Shown here piece after piece: positions 53,695-62,601 of a stretch of 64,000 nt of DNA. Under the pieces are notes generated by a model. That model searched no databases. It was not told the origin of the DNA and was given only the letters and a program-made list of their open reading frames with translations. Position numbers and translations under genes: made by a program. Positions within the stretch are counted from its first letter, which is position 1. The number at the start of each line of letters is the position of its first letter. The DNA comes from SIAF01 sp046152955 (lineage in GTDB: Bacteria; Planctomycetota; Planctomycetia; Planctomycetales; Planctomycetaceae), in NCBI GenBank assembly GCA_046152955.1, contig JBJXGA010000535.1, positions 1 through 64,000 on the forward strand. Reading direction: 5' to 3'.

Positions 53695-56034
53695 TCACCG
53701 ACGGCGGCGTTTGCCGCGCGGTTTTCCTTTCCAGGGGGCGCGCGGAGCCGGGTCTTTGCTGGCGGGGGTTTTGCGGGGGGGAGTTTCCGTTCCCTTTGTC
53801 GGCGGGACTGTAGGGCGGACCGGGCCGGGGCGCCCCCCCTGGGGAAACGTCCGCGCTCCAGGTCGGGGTGGGGAGGGTGCTCCGCGTCGGATGGTGCGGG
53901 CCGCTTGCGTGCCGGCCAATCGGAAATCGAGTTGACGGCGATCGACGTCAACGTGCGCAACGACCACCCGCACCTTGTTTCCCAGCCGAAATTGCCGACC
54001 TCCGCGGCCGGTCAGCGTATGGGCCGTCTGATCAAAATCGTAACGGTCGTTGTCGAGCGACGTGACATGGACCAGCCCCTCGGCAGGGACTTCCACCGCC
54101 TGGCAGAAGAAGCCAAAGTCCTGGACCCCCGTAATGATCGCGTCGAATTCATCTCCGACCCGCGACGCCATGTAGGTCAGCAGTTTCACTTTGACCAGTT
54201 CCCGCTCAGCCTGTTCGGCGCGGCGTTCGGTCCGCGAACAATGCCGCGCGGCGGCGGTCAGCTCCACAACCCCCGGCCAGGGGGCGTCGTCGGCTTTGGT
54301 CACCAGCCGATCGATCAGGCGATGCACCATCAAATCGGGATAGCGACGGATGGGACTGGTGAAGTGGCAGTAGTTCTCCGCGGCCAGAGCGTAGTGCCCC
54401 ATTTCCTCCGGAGAGTATTCCGCCTGTTTCAAGCTGCGGAGCAGGGCGTAATTGACGGCGTGCATCTGGGGGGCGTTCTGGACCTGGTCGAGCAGCTTTT
54501 GCAGGTCAGTACGACTCTGATAGCGCTTGAGCGGAAAGCCCAGCGAGGTGACGAACTCGGCAAACGCCCTGAGTTTGACTTCATCCGGATCGGCGTGGAC
54601 GCGGCGGAGGAAGGGAATCCCCCGGTCCGCCAGCGCCGTGGCGACCGCCATGTTGGCCGCCAGCATGCATTCTTCGATGATCTGGTGGCTTGGATCATGC
54701 GGGGTGACGTGCGCCCCGGAAACTCGCCCTTGCTTGTCGAAGTCGATTTTGACTTCGGGCATGCTCAGTTCCAAAGCCCCCATGGCGAACCGCCGCGCCC
54801 GCAACCGCATCGCCAGTTTGTACATCCGGTCCAGCACCTGGCGGACCTTGGCGCTGACCTTGGTCTTGAACCGTTCCGGTTCATTGATGATCGGCATCAC
54901 CTCTTCGTAGGCAAACCGCTTGGTGACTTTGATCGCCGAGTTGGCGAATTGGGTGTGCAGCGGAATCCCCTCTTCCGTGAACTCCATGATGGCCGACTTC
55001 GTGAATCGGACTTTTCCCTGCTGCAGGCTGGCCAGGCTGTTGGAGATCAACTCCGGGAGCATGGGAATCACGCGGTCAGGAAGGTAGACGCTGGTCCCGC
55101 GCTGCTGCGCTTCCCGATCAAGCAAAGAGCCGGGCTGGACAAAATGCGCCACGTCGGCAATGTGGACTCCCAAATGCCAGTGTCCATCGTCCGACTGCGT
55201 CAACGAAATGGCGTCATCGAAATCGCGGGCATCGACCGGATCGATGGTGACGATCGTCTCCCCCGTCAGATCGAGCCGATCTCCCAACGACTCTTCATCG
55301 AACTGCTGCGCCTGGGTGCGGGCTTCGTTCAGAACGTCGGGAGGGAATTCGTCGGGCAGGCCGAATTCATGGATAATGGAGAGCGTGTCGACCCCTGGCT
55401 CCCCCCGCGGCCCCAGCACTTGCGTCAGAACCCCTTCCCCCGGATGAACGTGGCTGGGGAACCGCACCATCTCGAACACGACCTTGTCCCCGACTTGCAC
55501 CCCTTTCGCCCCTGGGTCGCCGACGGAGACCGGATCGCTGAGGGTCGTGCCATCCACGTTGACCCATCCCAGTTCGTCCCGCTCGAAGTAGGTTCCCACG
55601 AACGTGCGGGTCGAGCGCTGCAGAATCTCGACGATCCGTCCGCGAACCCGCCCATCGCTGCGGCCTCCTTCATGCACCTGCACGAGCACTTCGTCGCCGG
55701 TGTGGGCGTCTCCCAGTTCATGCGGCGCAATGAACACGTCCTGCCGTGGTCCGGCCGGTGCGGCGCCAGGCTGTTTGTGCGCAATCAGGAACCCGGCCCC
55801 CCCGGCGGTCCGCTTAATCGTCCCCTGCAGCAGGCCGCTGGTTGTGCGCAGCCGCAGCAGTCCCTGCTGGCTGCGTCGAACCTGTCCCGAAGTGAGCAGC
55901 ACTTCGAGGGCGTCGCTGAATTCCTGTCGCCGCTTCTTGGTGATGTTGAGCTGCTTGGCCAGAACCTGGGCCGTGACCGGCTGATAGTCGGGGCGGCCAA
56001 GGGTGGCCAGGATCTTGCGGTCGATCGAGAGCAT
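53695..56034 (-). CDS. rnr: Ribonuclease R
   Basis: RNase R is a processive 3'-5' exoribonuclease that degrades structured RNA. The 779-residue protein has the family order: an N-terminal winged-helix region, two cold-shock-like folds (VFIAPHELGDAHTGDEVLVQ, GDKVVFEMVRFPSHVHPGEG), the RNB domain with ETIVTIDPVDARDFDDAISL holding the catalytic Asp cluster, GVHIADVAHFVQPGS and YCHFTSPIRRYPDLMVHRLI. An S1 domain follows (FDAIITGVQDFGFFCQAVEV), then a Pro/Lys/Arg-rich tail ending KPRGKRRRR, which probably binds RNA. Confidence 0.95.
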   Translation of the reverse strand: MLSIDRKILATLGRPDYQPVTAQVLAKQLNITKKRRQEFSDALEVLLTSGQVRRSQQGLLRLRTTSGLLQGTIKRTAGGAGFLIAHKQPGAAPAGPRQDVFIAPHELGDAHTGDEVLVQVHEGGRSDGRVRGRIVEILQRSTRTFVGTYFERDELGWVNVDGTTLSDPVSVGDPGAKGVQVGDKVVFEMVRFPSHVHPGEGVLTQVLGPRGEPGVDTLSIIHEFGLPDEFPPDVLNEARTQAQQFDEESLGDRLDLTGETIVTIDPVDARDFDDAISLTQSDDGHWHLGVHIADVAHFVQPGSLLDREAQQRGTSVYLPDRVIPMLPELISNSLASLQQGKVRFTKSAIMEFTEEGIPLHTQFANSAIKVTKRFAYEEVMPIINEPERFKTKVSAKVRQVLDRMYKLAMRLRARRFAMGALELSMPEVKIDFDKQGRVSGAHVTPHDPSHQIIEECMLAANMAVATALADRGIPFLRRVHADPDEVKLRAFAEFVTSLGFPLKRYQSRTDLQKLLDQVQNAPQMHAVNYALLRSLKQAEYSPEEMGHYALAAENYCHFTSPIRRYPDLMVHRLIDRLVTKADDAPWPGVVELTAAARHCSRTERRAEQAERELVKVKLLTYMASRVGDEFDAIITGVQDFGFFCQAVEVPAEGLVHVTSLDNDRYDFDQTAHTLTGRGGRQFRLGNKVRVVVAHVDVDRRQLDFRLAGTQAARTIRRGAPSPPRPGARTFPQGGRPGPVRPTVPPTKGTETPPRKTPASKDPAPRAPWKGKPRGKRRRR

Positions 56035-56308
56035 GGAGAGAAGCGATTCGAGAGAGAAGCGTGGCGAAGGGGGGGGTTATCGAGGACAGGCAGGCGCCCC
56101 AGGGAGCAAAGGTCTGGCTGCTTAAACCTGTCAGAACTGGTCGGAACCCCGATATTGATTATAGCAGTCCCGTGCCTTAGTCGGGAGCTTCGGGGACAAC
56201 CAGCGTTGGCCCGCTTGCACTGGCAGATTTGGCTGGGAATCTGTGACCTGGGGTTGCAACCGTGCGCGATCGTCAGGAGAATGGTGATTGCCATCCTGAC
56301 ACCGACAC

Positions 56309-57034
56309 GTGACATTGGTCGCACAATCGGGCAAACTCTTCTGCCAGGTTTCACCTTTCATCGTGGTCATTGCAACAGTCGCGCGGACTGCATTCGACGA
56401 ATCGGCGACGTTGGCCGACCTGTTGGATGCGCTCGGGGATATCTCCCCTGGCAGGGTTCGTCTGCATCCCCCACCGGGCGCAGCAACGGAAACCGATGTG
56501 ACAGACATTCGCGACGATGAGCGGCGGCTGTACGAGTTGGTCGATGGTGTCTTGGTGGAGAAGGTCAAGGGCTTTCGCGAATCGATCGTGGCCTGCGTTC
56601 TGATTCAACGGTTGGGGAGCTTTGTGAAGGAGCATGACCTGGGAGTCGTCACCGGCGAAGCGGGTATGCTACGGTTGGCGCGGGGACTCGTACGCATTCC
56701 CGATGTGTCATTCATCGCCTGGTCGAGATTCTCCGATCGCCGAATACCCGATGAGCCAATTCCAAATCTGGCGCCTGACTTGTCGGTTGAAATCTTGAGC
56801 GCCGGCAACACGCCGCGTGAGATCAAACGCAAGTTGACCGAATACTTTGACGCGGGAGTCCGCTTGGCCTGGATCATTGATCCAGGTTCGAAATCCGCCG
56901 AGGCGTACACCAGTCCGACCGCGTTCACTCGCGTGACGGGCGCCGATGCGCTGAGCGGAAGGGACGTGGCGCCAGGTTTCCAAATTCCGCTGGCGGAGCT
57001 CTTCGCCGACCTGGATTCCGCTGCCAGCCCTTGA
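56309..57034 (+). CDS. Uma2 family protein (PD-(D/E)XK fold)
   Basis: The frame has 241 residues from a GTG at 56309; a GTG at 56363 is an equally good start because similarity to the paralogue at 49399 begins there. Uma2 features are RLYELVDGVLVEKVKGFRES, LGSFVKEHDLGVVTGEAGML, RGLVRIPDVSFIAWSRFSDR, PDLSVEILSAGNTPREIKRK and GVRLAWIIDPGSKSAEAY. The acidic and Lys residues of the nuclease-like core are all present. Expression signals are not evident. The function is unknown beyond the fold. Confidence 0.83.
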   Translation: MTLVAQSGKLFCQVSPFIVVIATVARTAFDESATLADLLDALGDISPGRVRLHPPPGAATETDVTDIRDDERRLYELVDGVLVEKVKGFRESIVACVLIQRLGSFVKEHDLGVVTGEAGMLRLARGLVRIPDVSFIAWSRFSDRRIPDEPIPNLAPDLSVEILSAGNTPREIKRKLTEYFDAGVRLAWIIDPGSKSAEAYTSPTAFTRVTGADALSGRDVAPGFQIPLAELFADLDSAASP

Positions 57035-57169
57035 GTCGCGCCCGAGAACTCCCCCGCGGCGCGGGTTTCTTCAGATGATCTCTGGCAAACGATCTCCGAC
57101 ACCTGCCACTCGGCCGTTCTCAACAAAGTAGGCGTATTCGCGAAGATATCTTTCCGCCCCAACCTGCCT

Positions 57170-58492
57170 CTATTTATACAACGGCCCGTGAATCTCCACC
57201 GGCCGCACATCCAGTCGCAGATTGGTGATTGTCAGGTCGTCCCCCAGGGCGCCGGGGGGCCAGCCCTTGGTGTCCTGATCGCGATAGAGGCGGAATACGA
57301 ATCCGAGGGTTGGACCCTGTTGGGCTTTCAGGCCATCAAATGTCAGGCCGGTCGCTTCGGGATGGCGGCTGTCCATCAACTTGCGCATCACGTCCAGCAC
57401 CGCGTTGTTCCCCAGAATGTCGTTGCTGACGATCGGATCCTGGTAAAAGGGCTGAAAATCAGGACTCCCAGGGTCGATCGGTTTGAGATCCTGCTTTTCG
57501 GGACTGGGGATGACTTCTCGTGTCGCCAGGTCGAGCCGGTCGCCGTGGGCCAGGAACGACAAGCGCGCCTTGTGCAGGTGGAATTCCTTCTCTTCTCCCA
57601 GGCGCTCGGCTTCGGAGAGATCGATCAGCATGGCTCCCGAATAACCGGTCACCTCCACCTGGCCGTTCTGGACGACGATGGCCGTGTTCTCATCGATCCC
57701 CAGGCCGTACTTCACGCCATGATTTTGCATGATCACCAGTGCCCGCGCCACCCGGCCCCGCGTCAGGAAGTGCTGATCGATGAACCACCCCTCGGGCATG
57801 AACGCCAGGCCGCGGGCCGTCTCGACCCCTTCGATCACCCCCCGCTCCAAAAGGGGCAACTGTTTGTCGGCCCCCAGGCACATGACATGACTCATCACTG
57901 CTGCCCCCGCGCTCGTTCCGCCGACCACCCCTCCCGCGCGGTAGACGCTCCAGATCGCCTCCAGGACGGGCGTGCGGCTGTCGTCATCTTCCAGAAGCGC
58001 TTTGATGATTCGCGCCTGCTGTCCGCCGCCAAAATAGACTCCGTGGACCTCCTTGATCTCTGCCACAATCTTGGGGTCGGCGACCGCCTCGCGATAGTTG
58101 ATCGGAAGATTTTGCAATCCGACTGGAACGATCACAGGATCCGCGCCGAACGTGCGCAGCACCTCTGCGATCCGCTCGCCGCTCCGCTGCGGAAAGAGCG
58201 ACCCGGTCGCGAAGACGGCGATCCGCGGGGGAGTTCCGGGAGGGACGCCGGTCCGCTCGGCATAATCTGCCGCCAATTGCACCAGACGCTTCCAGACGTC
58301 GGCGTTGTCATGCCGAACTCCGCCGCCGGAAATGAACAGCGTACCGGCCGGCGGTTGGGCGACTTCGTCCACCACCGCGGCGCGGTCCGGCTCGTCGGCG
58401 ACAACGCGCTGGGCCAGAAACCCGCTCAGGGGAGGTCCATCGACGAATCCAGCGGTAAGCAGAACCAGGAAAAACAGCAGTGTGCGGGGCAT
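57170..58492 (-). CDS. Exported cyanophycinase-like peptidase (family S51)
   Basis: The 440-residue protein has a signal peptide (MPRTLLFFLVLLTAGFVDGP). The mature part fits the cyanophycinase/peptidase E family: LFISGGGVRHDNADVWKRL, IAVFATGSLFPQRSGERI, VHGVYFGGGQQARIIKAL and GVVGGTSAGAAVMSHVM with the nucleophile Ser194 in GTSAGA, then FMPEGWFIDQHFLTRGRVAR and YGLGIDENTAIVVQ. Relatives cleave cyanophycin (beta-Asp-Arg) or Asp-dipeptides; here the enzyme is exported and no cyanophycin synthetase is in the window. The C-terminal 110 residues are an extension beyond the core. Confidence 0.88.
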   Translation of the reverse strand: MPRTLLFFLVLLTAGFVDGPPLSGFLAQRVVADEPDRAAVVDEVAQPPAGTLFISGGGVRHDNADVWKRLVQLAADYAERTGVPPGTPPRIAVFATGSLFPQRSGERIAEVLRTFGADPVIVPVGLQNLPINYREAVADPKIVAEIKEVHGVYFGGGQQARIIKALLEDDDSRTPVLEAIWSVYRAGGVVGGTSAGAAVMSHVMCLGADKQLPLLERGVIEGVETARGLAFMPEGWFIDQHFLTRGRVARALVIMQNHGVKYGLGIDENTAIVVQNGQVEVTGYSGAMLIDLSEAERLGEEKEFHLHKARLSFLAHGDRLDLATREVIPSPEKQDLKPIDPGSPDFQPFYQDPIVSNDILGNNAVLDVMRKLMDSRHPEATGLTFDGLKAQQGPTLGFVFRLYRDQDTKGWPPGALGDDLTITNLRLDVRPVEIHGPLYK

Positions 58493-58589
58493 CTCGATCA
58501 GAGTGTGTGAGCCATCCCTTGCGCGGCGAACAACGCCGTCGGTCCATTTCCGTCAGATATCATAGGCACTTTCGGACGCTGCCGCACGC

Positions 58590-58886
58590 TCAAGTTTGAG
58601 ATTCCAGAATTTCGCGACGACTCACCGTTTGACGGGTGCGAACTTTGGGAGGGGCCTCCGCCAGGCCCACCCCTCCGGTGAGTGGGAGGTTGCTTGGCGG
58701 TTCGGCCGTGGCCGGGCTGGCATGGAGAGTCAGCACATCGGCGATCGATCCACCGACATGTTGCTCCGCGAGAGCATAAAAGCCTTCGGGAAGCAGTCCG
58801 CCGTTCAGGGTTTTCTGGATCTCCGGGATCCAGGTTGTGTGGAACGCATGAAAAATCCCGGCTTCGACACGAGTCCAGTCATGCAT
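58590..58886 (-). pseudogene. N-terminal fragment of a DUF4058-like protein
   Basis: The product reads MHDWTRVEAGIFHAFHTTWI, then IQKTLNGGLLPEGFYALAEQ and HVGGSIADVLTLHA. I associate this opening with a Planctomycete family annotated as DUF4058 whose members are over 200 residues long. Here it changes after VRTRQT into a short tail and stops at about 98 residues. The C-terminal two-thirds are missing, so this is probably a truncated gene. It lies between the S51 gene and a toxin-antitoxin pair. Confidence 0.55.
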
Positions 58887-58952
58887 GGAGGTTGTTCCCA
58901 ATGCGTTGATCACTAAGGACGTTGCGGTCTCCGCCATTTTGGCGATACGACG

Positions 58953-59246
58953 TCAGCGGATGCTCCAATATCCTGGACGACGACTCGTATGAGCGACCGC
59001 CACGACAAGGCATTGGTCGCGCGACAATTCTCTAAAAATGACATGAAACGGATACGGTTTGAGCAGGCAGTAGCGATGCCTGTTATCGCAACTAGGAAAG
59101 CGGTCGGGATTCGTGGCGATTGACTCCAAGGCTCTCTGAAACTCAGCCTGAAATCCTTCGGCGGCACGCATGCTCCGCTCCGCGTACCAGCGGAGGGACT
59201 CAGCAAAATCATCCTCGGCGGCAGCCGCAATGACGACCTCAGCCAT
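58953..59246 (-). CDS. RelE/ParE family toxin
   Basis: The 97-residue protein opens MAEVVIAAAAEDDFAESLRW, and continues YAERSMRAAEGFQAEFQRAL, ESIATNPDRFPSCDNRHRYC and LLKPYPFHVIFRELSRDQCL, then VVAVAHTSRRPGYW. This is the ParE/RelE plasmid-stabilisation pattern, with the helical hairpin and C-terminal beta-sheet and the late HxxRxPxYW. It should poison gyrase or translation unless bound by the antitoxin. It overlaps the antitoxin gene by eight bases, implying translational coupling. The frame is open to 59513, but the antitoxin overlap sets the start. Confidence 0.87.
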   Translation of the reverse strand: MAEVVIAAAAEDDFAESLRWYAERSMRAAEGFQAEFQRALESIATNPDRFPSCDNRHRYCLLKPYPFHVIFRELSRDQCLVVAVAHTSRRPGYWSIR

Positions 59247-59475
59247 CGAGTCCCGCCTTCGATCGAGCGCGTGAACGGACGTCATCCCAGGTCGCTGACG
59301 GCATGGTCCCCTGATCAAATGCAGCGGAGCGTCGCTGCACTTCGGCAATCCATTCGTCGCTTGGCGCCAGCACGTCAGCAGGAACACCCTCTTCCCAAAG
59401 TGTCTCCACCAGCCGTAGCTGTTCGGTGGCAGACAAGGTCCTGGCTGCATCCAGCACATCTTGAAAATTCGGCAT
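59239..59475 (-). CDS. Addiction-module antitoxin (RelB/ParD-like)
   Basis: This 78-residue protein reads MPNFQDVLDAARTLSATEQL, then RLVETLWEEGVPADVLAPSD and EWIAEVQRRSAAFDQGTMPS, followed by ATWDDVRSRARSKAGLDG. It matches the addiction-module-component family that precedes RelE/ParE-type toxins. The long helix and the C-terminal arm are expected to wrap the toxin. AAGGG six bases upstream supports the ATG. It is the first gene of the pair, and a promoter with a tandem repeat lies upstream. Confidence 0.87.
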   Translation of the reverse strand: MPNFQDVLDAARTLSATEQLRLVETLWEEGVPADVLAPSDEWIAEVQRRSAAFDQGTMPSATWDDVRSRARSKAGLDG

Positions 59476-59540
59476 GGTTCCCTTTCAGAGTTCGTCGCAA
59501 TTGAATTTTCCAAAAAAGGAGTCTACATCACGCACTCTCA

Positions 59541-59569
59541 AGGCTAGAAACCGTACCGCCTTCCGTCAA
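59541..59569 (-). promoter_or_regulatory. Promoter of the RelBE-like pair
   Basis: On the minus strand TTGACG is followed after 17 bases by TAGCCT, about 70 bases upstream of the antitoxin ATG. Confidence 0.45.
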
Positions 59570-59598
59570 TACGGATTGACGACATACGGATTGACGAC
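59569..59598. repeat. Perfect 15-base tandem repeat
   Basis: ATACGGATTGACGAC occurs twice without a gap, directly upstream of the -35 box of the toxin-antitoxin promoter. Its position suits binding of an antitoxin complex. Confidence 0.7.
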
Positions 59599-59643
59599 AA
59601 TCAACGTTGCTGCCGGGCGCGCGACGACCTCAGTCCGCAAACC

Positions 59644-61392
59644 TCACGCCGGCGCTTTGGCCTCTTCCTTCTTCCGCTGTTCGGCCAGCATCGCCTGGAC
59701 GGTTGACAGCGCCTCGTCGAGCGAGACTTTGGTCGCCGCCGCGTCCCAGCGCCAGCGGACTTCCACCAGTCCTTCCTTGAGGCCTTTGCCGCCGATCACA
59801 ATCCGCAGGGGAATCCCCACGAGATCGGCGTCTTTGAATTTGAATCCGGCACGCGCGTCGCGGTCGTCGAGCAGGACGTCGACGCCGGATTGCGTCAAGG
59901 CGGCGTAGTATTTCTCGGCCAGAGCCATCGTCTCCGGTTCCGTCACATTGAGCGGGATGATGAGTACCGAATAGGGAGCGATCGACAAGGGCCAGATCAG
60001 CCCGTTCTCATCAAAGCTCGTTTCGCACAACGAAGCCACGATGCGATTCACGCCGATTCCGTAACAGCCCATGATCATCGGGTGCCGCTGCTCTTTTTCA
60101 TCCAGGTACTCGGCGTCCAACGCGACGCTGTACTTCGTCCCCAGTTTGAAGACGTGACCGACCTCGATCCCATGCACCAGTTCCAGCCTCCCCGCACACT
60201 TGGGACAGGGATCCTGATCCTGCGCCATCCGCAAGTCGTAGGTCGCGTCAAGCTGGTAATCGCGGCCGGCATTGACGCCGGTCAGGTGGGTGTCCGCCTC
60301 ATTGGCGCCGGTCACCGCATTGACGATGGCCGGAATGTCATGGTCCGCCAGAATCGGACACTTGATTCCCACCGGGCCGGCAAAACCGGTAGGGGCGGTC
60401 GTCACCTGCTGGATCGTCTTCTCATCGGCCAGTTCCAGCGTCCCCGCTTTGAGCGCCCGGCGGACCTTGGCATCGTTCGCCTCGTGATCGCCGCGGACCA
60501 GGATCGCAAACGGTCGGCCGTCCGCCAGGTAGATCAATGTCTTGATCATCTGCTCGGGCCGACATTTGAGGAGGCGGCTGACCTGCTCGATACTGGTGGC
60601 GTTGGGGGTGCTGATTTTTTCGATCGGTGCCGCGCCCGGTACCGGCTGAATCGCCGCCGGCTGACGACCCGTCTCGGCCCGTTCCAGGTTCGCGGCGTAA
60701 CTGCATTGCGGGCAGTGGACGATCCGGTCCTCGCCGTTGGTGGCGGGAACCATGAACTCGTGCGACGCATCGCCGCCGATCGGGCCGCTCTCGGCCTCGA
60801 CCGGCAGATACTTCAATCCGCAGCGGGCGAAGACCCGGCAATAGGCGTGGTACATGCGGTCATAGACTTCATTGAGTTGTTCCAGGCTCGTTCCAAAGCT
60901 GTAGGCGTCTTTCATCAGGAACTCGCTGGTCCGCAACACTCCGAACCGCGGACGCTCTTCATTGCGAAACTTCGTTTGAATCTGGTACACGCAGATCGGC
61001 AACTGGCGGTACGAATTGAGGTGGCGGCCGATCAGGTCGGTGACGACCTCTTCGTGCGTCGGCCCCAGGGCCAGATGCACCAGCCGATCGCCGCGCTGCA
61101 CTTGAAAATTGATCAGCACTTTGCCAAAGGCCGCTTTGCGTCCGGTCCGTTCGAACAGGTCGATCGGCTGCAAGGCGGGCATGAACAGCTCGATGGCGCC
61201 GGCCCGGTCCATCTCTTCACGAACGATGGCCTCGGCCTTGCGGACGGCGCGCCAGCCCAGCGGGAGGTACGTGTACGCCCCGGCCATCAATTGCCGGATC
61301 AGCCCCGCCCGCATCATCAACTGATGGCTGGGAATTTCCGCATCCGACGGATTTTCCTTCATTGTGGGAATGAACGTTTTCGACCAGCGCAC
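59644..61392 (-). CDS. proS: Prolyl-tRNA synthetase (bacterial type)
   Basis: ProRS charges tRNA-Pro. The 582-residue protein starts at a GTG that has GAAGGGAG upstream and reads MRWSKTFIPTMKENPSDAEI. Class II motifs are visible: motif 1-like MRAGLIRQLMAGAYTYLPLG, motif 2 TKFRNEERPRFGVLRTSEFLMKD (split at KFRNE and RPRFG) and motif 3 GCYGIGVNRIVASLCE. An insertion of about 180 residues between motifs 2 and 3 is the editing (INS) domain of the bacterial type, which deacylates mischarged Ala-tRNA-Pro. The C-terminal anticodon-binding domain (VLIIPLNVTEPETMALAEKY) is present. Length and order are standard. Confidence 0.96.
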   Translation of the reverse strand: MRWSKTFIPTMKENPSDAEIPSHQLMMRAGLIRQLMAGAYTYLPLGWRAVRKAEAIVREEMDRAGAIELFMPALQPIDLFERTGRKAAFGKVLINFQVQRGDRLVHLALGPTHEEVVTDLIGRHLNSYRQLPICVYQIQTKFRNEERPRFGVLRTSEFLMKDAYSFGTSLEQLNEVYDRMYHAYCRVFARCGLKYLPVEAESGPIGGDASHEFMVPATNGEDRIVHCPQCSYAANLERAETGRQPAAIQPVPGAAPIEKISTPNATSIEQVSRLLKCRPEQMIKTLIYLADGRPFAILVRGDHEANDAKVRRALKAGTLELADEKTIQQVTTAPTGFAGPVGIKCPILADHDIPAIVNAVTGANEADTHLTGVNAGRDYQLDATYDLRMAQDQDPCPKCAGRLELVHGIEVGHVFKLGTKYSVALDAEYLDEKEQRHPMIMGCYGIGVNRIVASLCETSFDENGLIWPLSIAPYSVLIIPLNVTEPETMALAEKYYAALTQSGVDVLLDDRDARAGFKFKDADLVGIPLRIVIGGKGLKEGLVEVRWRWDAAATKVSLDEALSTVQAMLAEQRKKEEAKAPA

Positions 61393-61517
61393 GGCGGACT
61401 CCCTTCAAACAAATCAAATGACGGCGGAATGAGTTCGATTTGTACCGGCGGGTGGCGGTCGGATGCAAGGCGCAGTCGCTCTCTGGCTGCCACCCCATAC
61501 CCATTCCGGTCTGGCCC

Positions 61518-61546
61518 TTGTTCCACGGCCCGGCGCTCCCTAGAAT
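61518..61546 (+). promoter_or_regulatory. Promoter of the YhaM-like gene
   Basis: TTGTTC is followed after 17 bases by TAGAAT, about 60 bases upstream of the ATG at 61605. Confidence 0.55.
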
Positions 61547-61604
61547 CGCCCCTTGCGCGCTCCCGAAGTTCCTTCCGAAAGTCTCTCCCGTGTCGGCTGC
61601 CACC

Positions 61605-62594
61605 ATGTCGTCCCGTCGTTTCATCAACACGCTTTCTGACGGGGACAGTGTCGAGGAAGTGTATCTGTTGACTGATAAGCAGTTGCGCGCCAACCGCAAC
61701 GCGGCTCTGTATCTGCTGGTGGAACTGCGCGACAAAACCGGCGCGATCAGCGCCCGCATGTGGAACGTCACCGAAGAGGGAGTGGCTCACGTCAATCCGG
61801 GGGACTTCGTCCACGTCAAAGGCAAGGTCCAGCTCTATCAGGGGTCGCTGCAAATGATCGTCAGCGCCATCCAGACCGTCCCGACCGAGCGGCTTGATCC
61901 CTCTGATTTCGTCCGGTCGTCGGGGCGCGATTTGGGTAAGCTCTCCGTGCGGCTCCGCGAGTTGCTGCAGTCGATCGACGAACCTTCATTGCGGGCACTG
62001 ATGGACTGTTTTCTTATCGACGAACCGCTGATGGCCGCCTTTTCCGCGGCTCCGGCGGGGATGAAGGCGCACCATGCCTATGCCGGAGGACTGCTGGAAC
62101 ACGTCGTCAACATGCTGGAGATCGCCCATCGCATCGTCGATCTTCTGCCGGGGGTCGATCGCAATTTGCTGCTGGCGGGAATCCTGCTGCACGACATCGG
62201 CAAGACGCGCGAGTTGGCCTACGAGACCGGGTGCAGTTACACCGACGAAGGGCAGCTTCTGGGACACCTGGTGATCGCCGTCGAGATGCTGTCACAAAAA
62301 ATCGCCGAGGTCGAGCGGCTGACGGACGAACCGTTTCCCGCGGAACTGACGCTGCGTCTGAAGCACATGATCGTCAGCCATCACGGAACCTACGAATTCG
62401 GCAGTCCCAAGCTCCCCATGACCCCCGAAGGGATCGCTCTGCACCACATCGACAACCTCGACGCCAAAGTGCATGAATTCAGCCGCGACATCGCCGACGA
62501 CCCCAACCCGCTGGCCAGCTTCACCCCCTTCAATGCGCGGTTGGATCGCAAGCTCTTCAAGGGGCTCAAAGGCCCCAAGGCGTCCGAAAAGTAG
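61605..62594 (+). CDS. 3'-5' exoribonuclease YhaM-like OB/HD protein
   Basis: The 329-residue protein has an N-terminal OB-fold (VEEVYLLTDKQLRANRNAAL, VHVKGKVQLYQGSLQMIVSA) and a C-terminal HD domain with HHAYAGGLLEHVVNM, LLAGILLHDIGKTRELAY (HD at 196-197), LKHMIVSHHG and the late HIDNLDAKVHEF. This matches YhaM/CBF1-type 3'-5' exonucleases that degrade RNA and single-stranded DNA in the cytoplasm using a divalent metal. All HD-domain metal ligands appear present. It diverges from proS, with a good TAGAAT promoter between them. Confidence 0.9.
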   Translation: MSSRRFINTLSDGDSVEEVYLLTDKQLRANRNAALYLLVELRDKTGAISARMWNVTEEGVAHVNPGDFVHVKGKVQLYQGSLQMIVSAIQTVPTERLDPSDFVRSSGRDLGKLSVRLRELLQSIDEPSLRALMDCFLIDEPLMAAFSAAPAGMKAHHAYAGGLLEHVVNMLEIAHRIVDLLPGVDRNLLLAGILLHDIGKTRELAYETGCSYTDEGQLLGHLVIAVEMLSQKIAEVERLTDEPFPAELTLRLKHMIVSHHGTYEFGSPKLPMTPEGIALHHIDNLDAKVHEFSRDIADDPNPLASFTPFNARLDRKLFKGLKGPKASEK

Positions 62595-62601
62595 TCGGCA
62601 A

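Noticed and set aside
53284..56520. Very long open frame (over 1000 codons) antisense to the RNase R gene
   Set aside because: It mirrors a well-conserved gene in GC-rich DNA, is rich in His, Arg, Gln and Pro, has no recognisable domain and overlaps two other genes.
57040..57080. Possible terminator after the second Uma2 gene
   Set aside because: The stem has only five base pairs and the T-run is interrupted.
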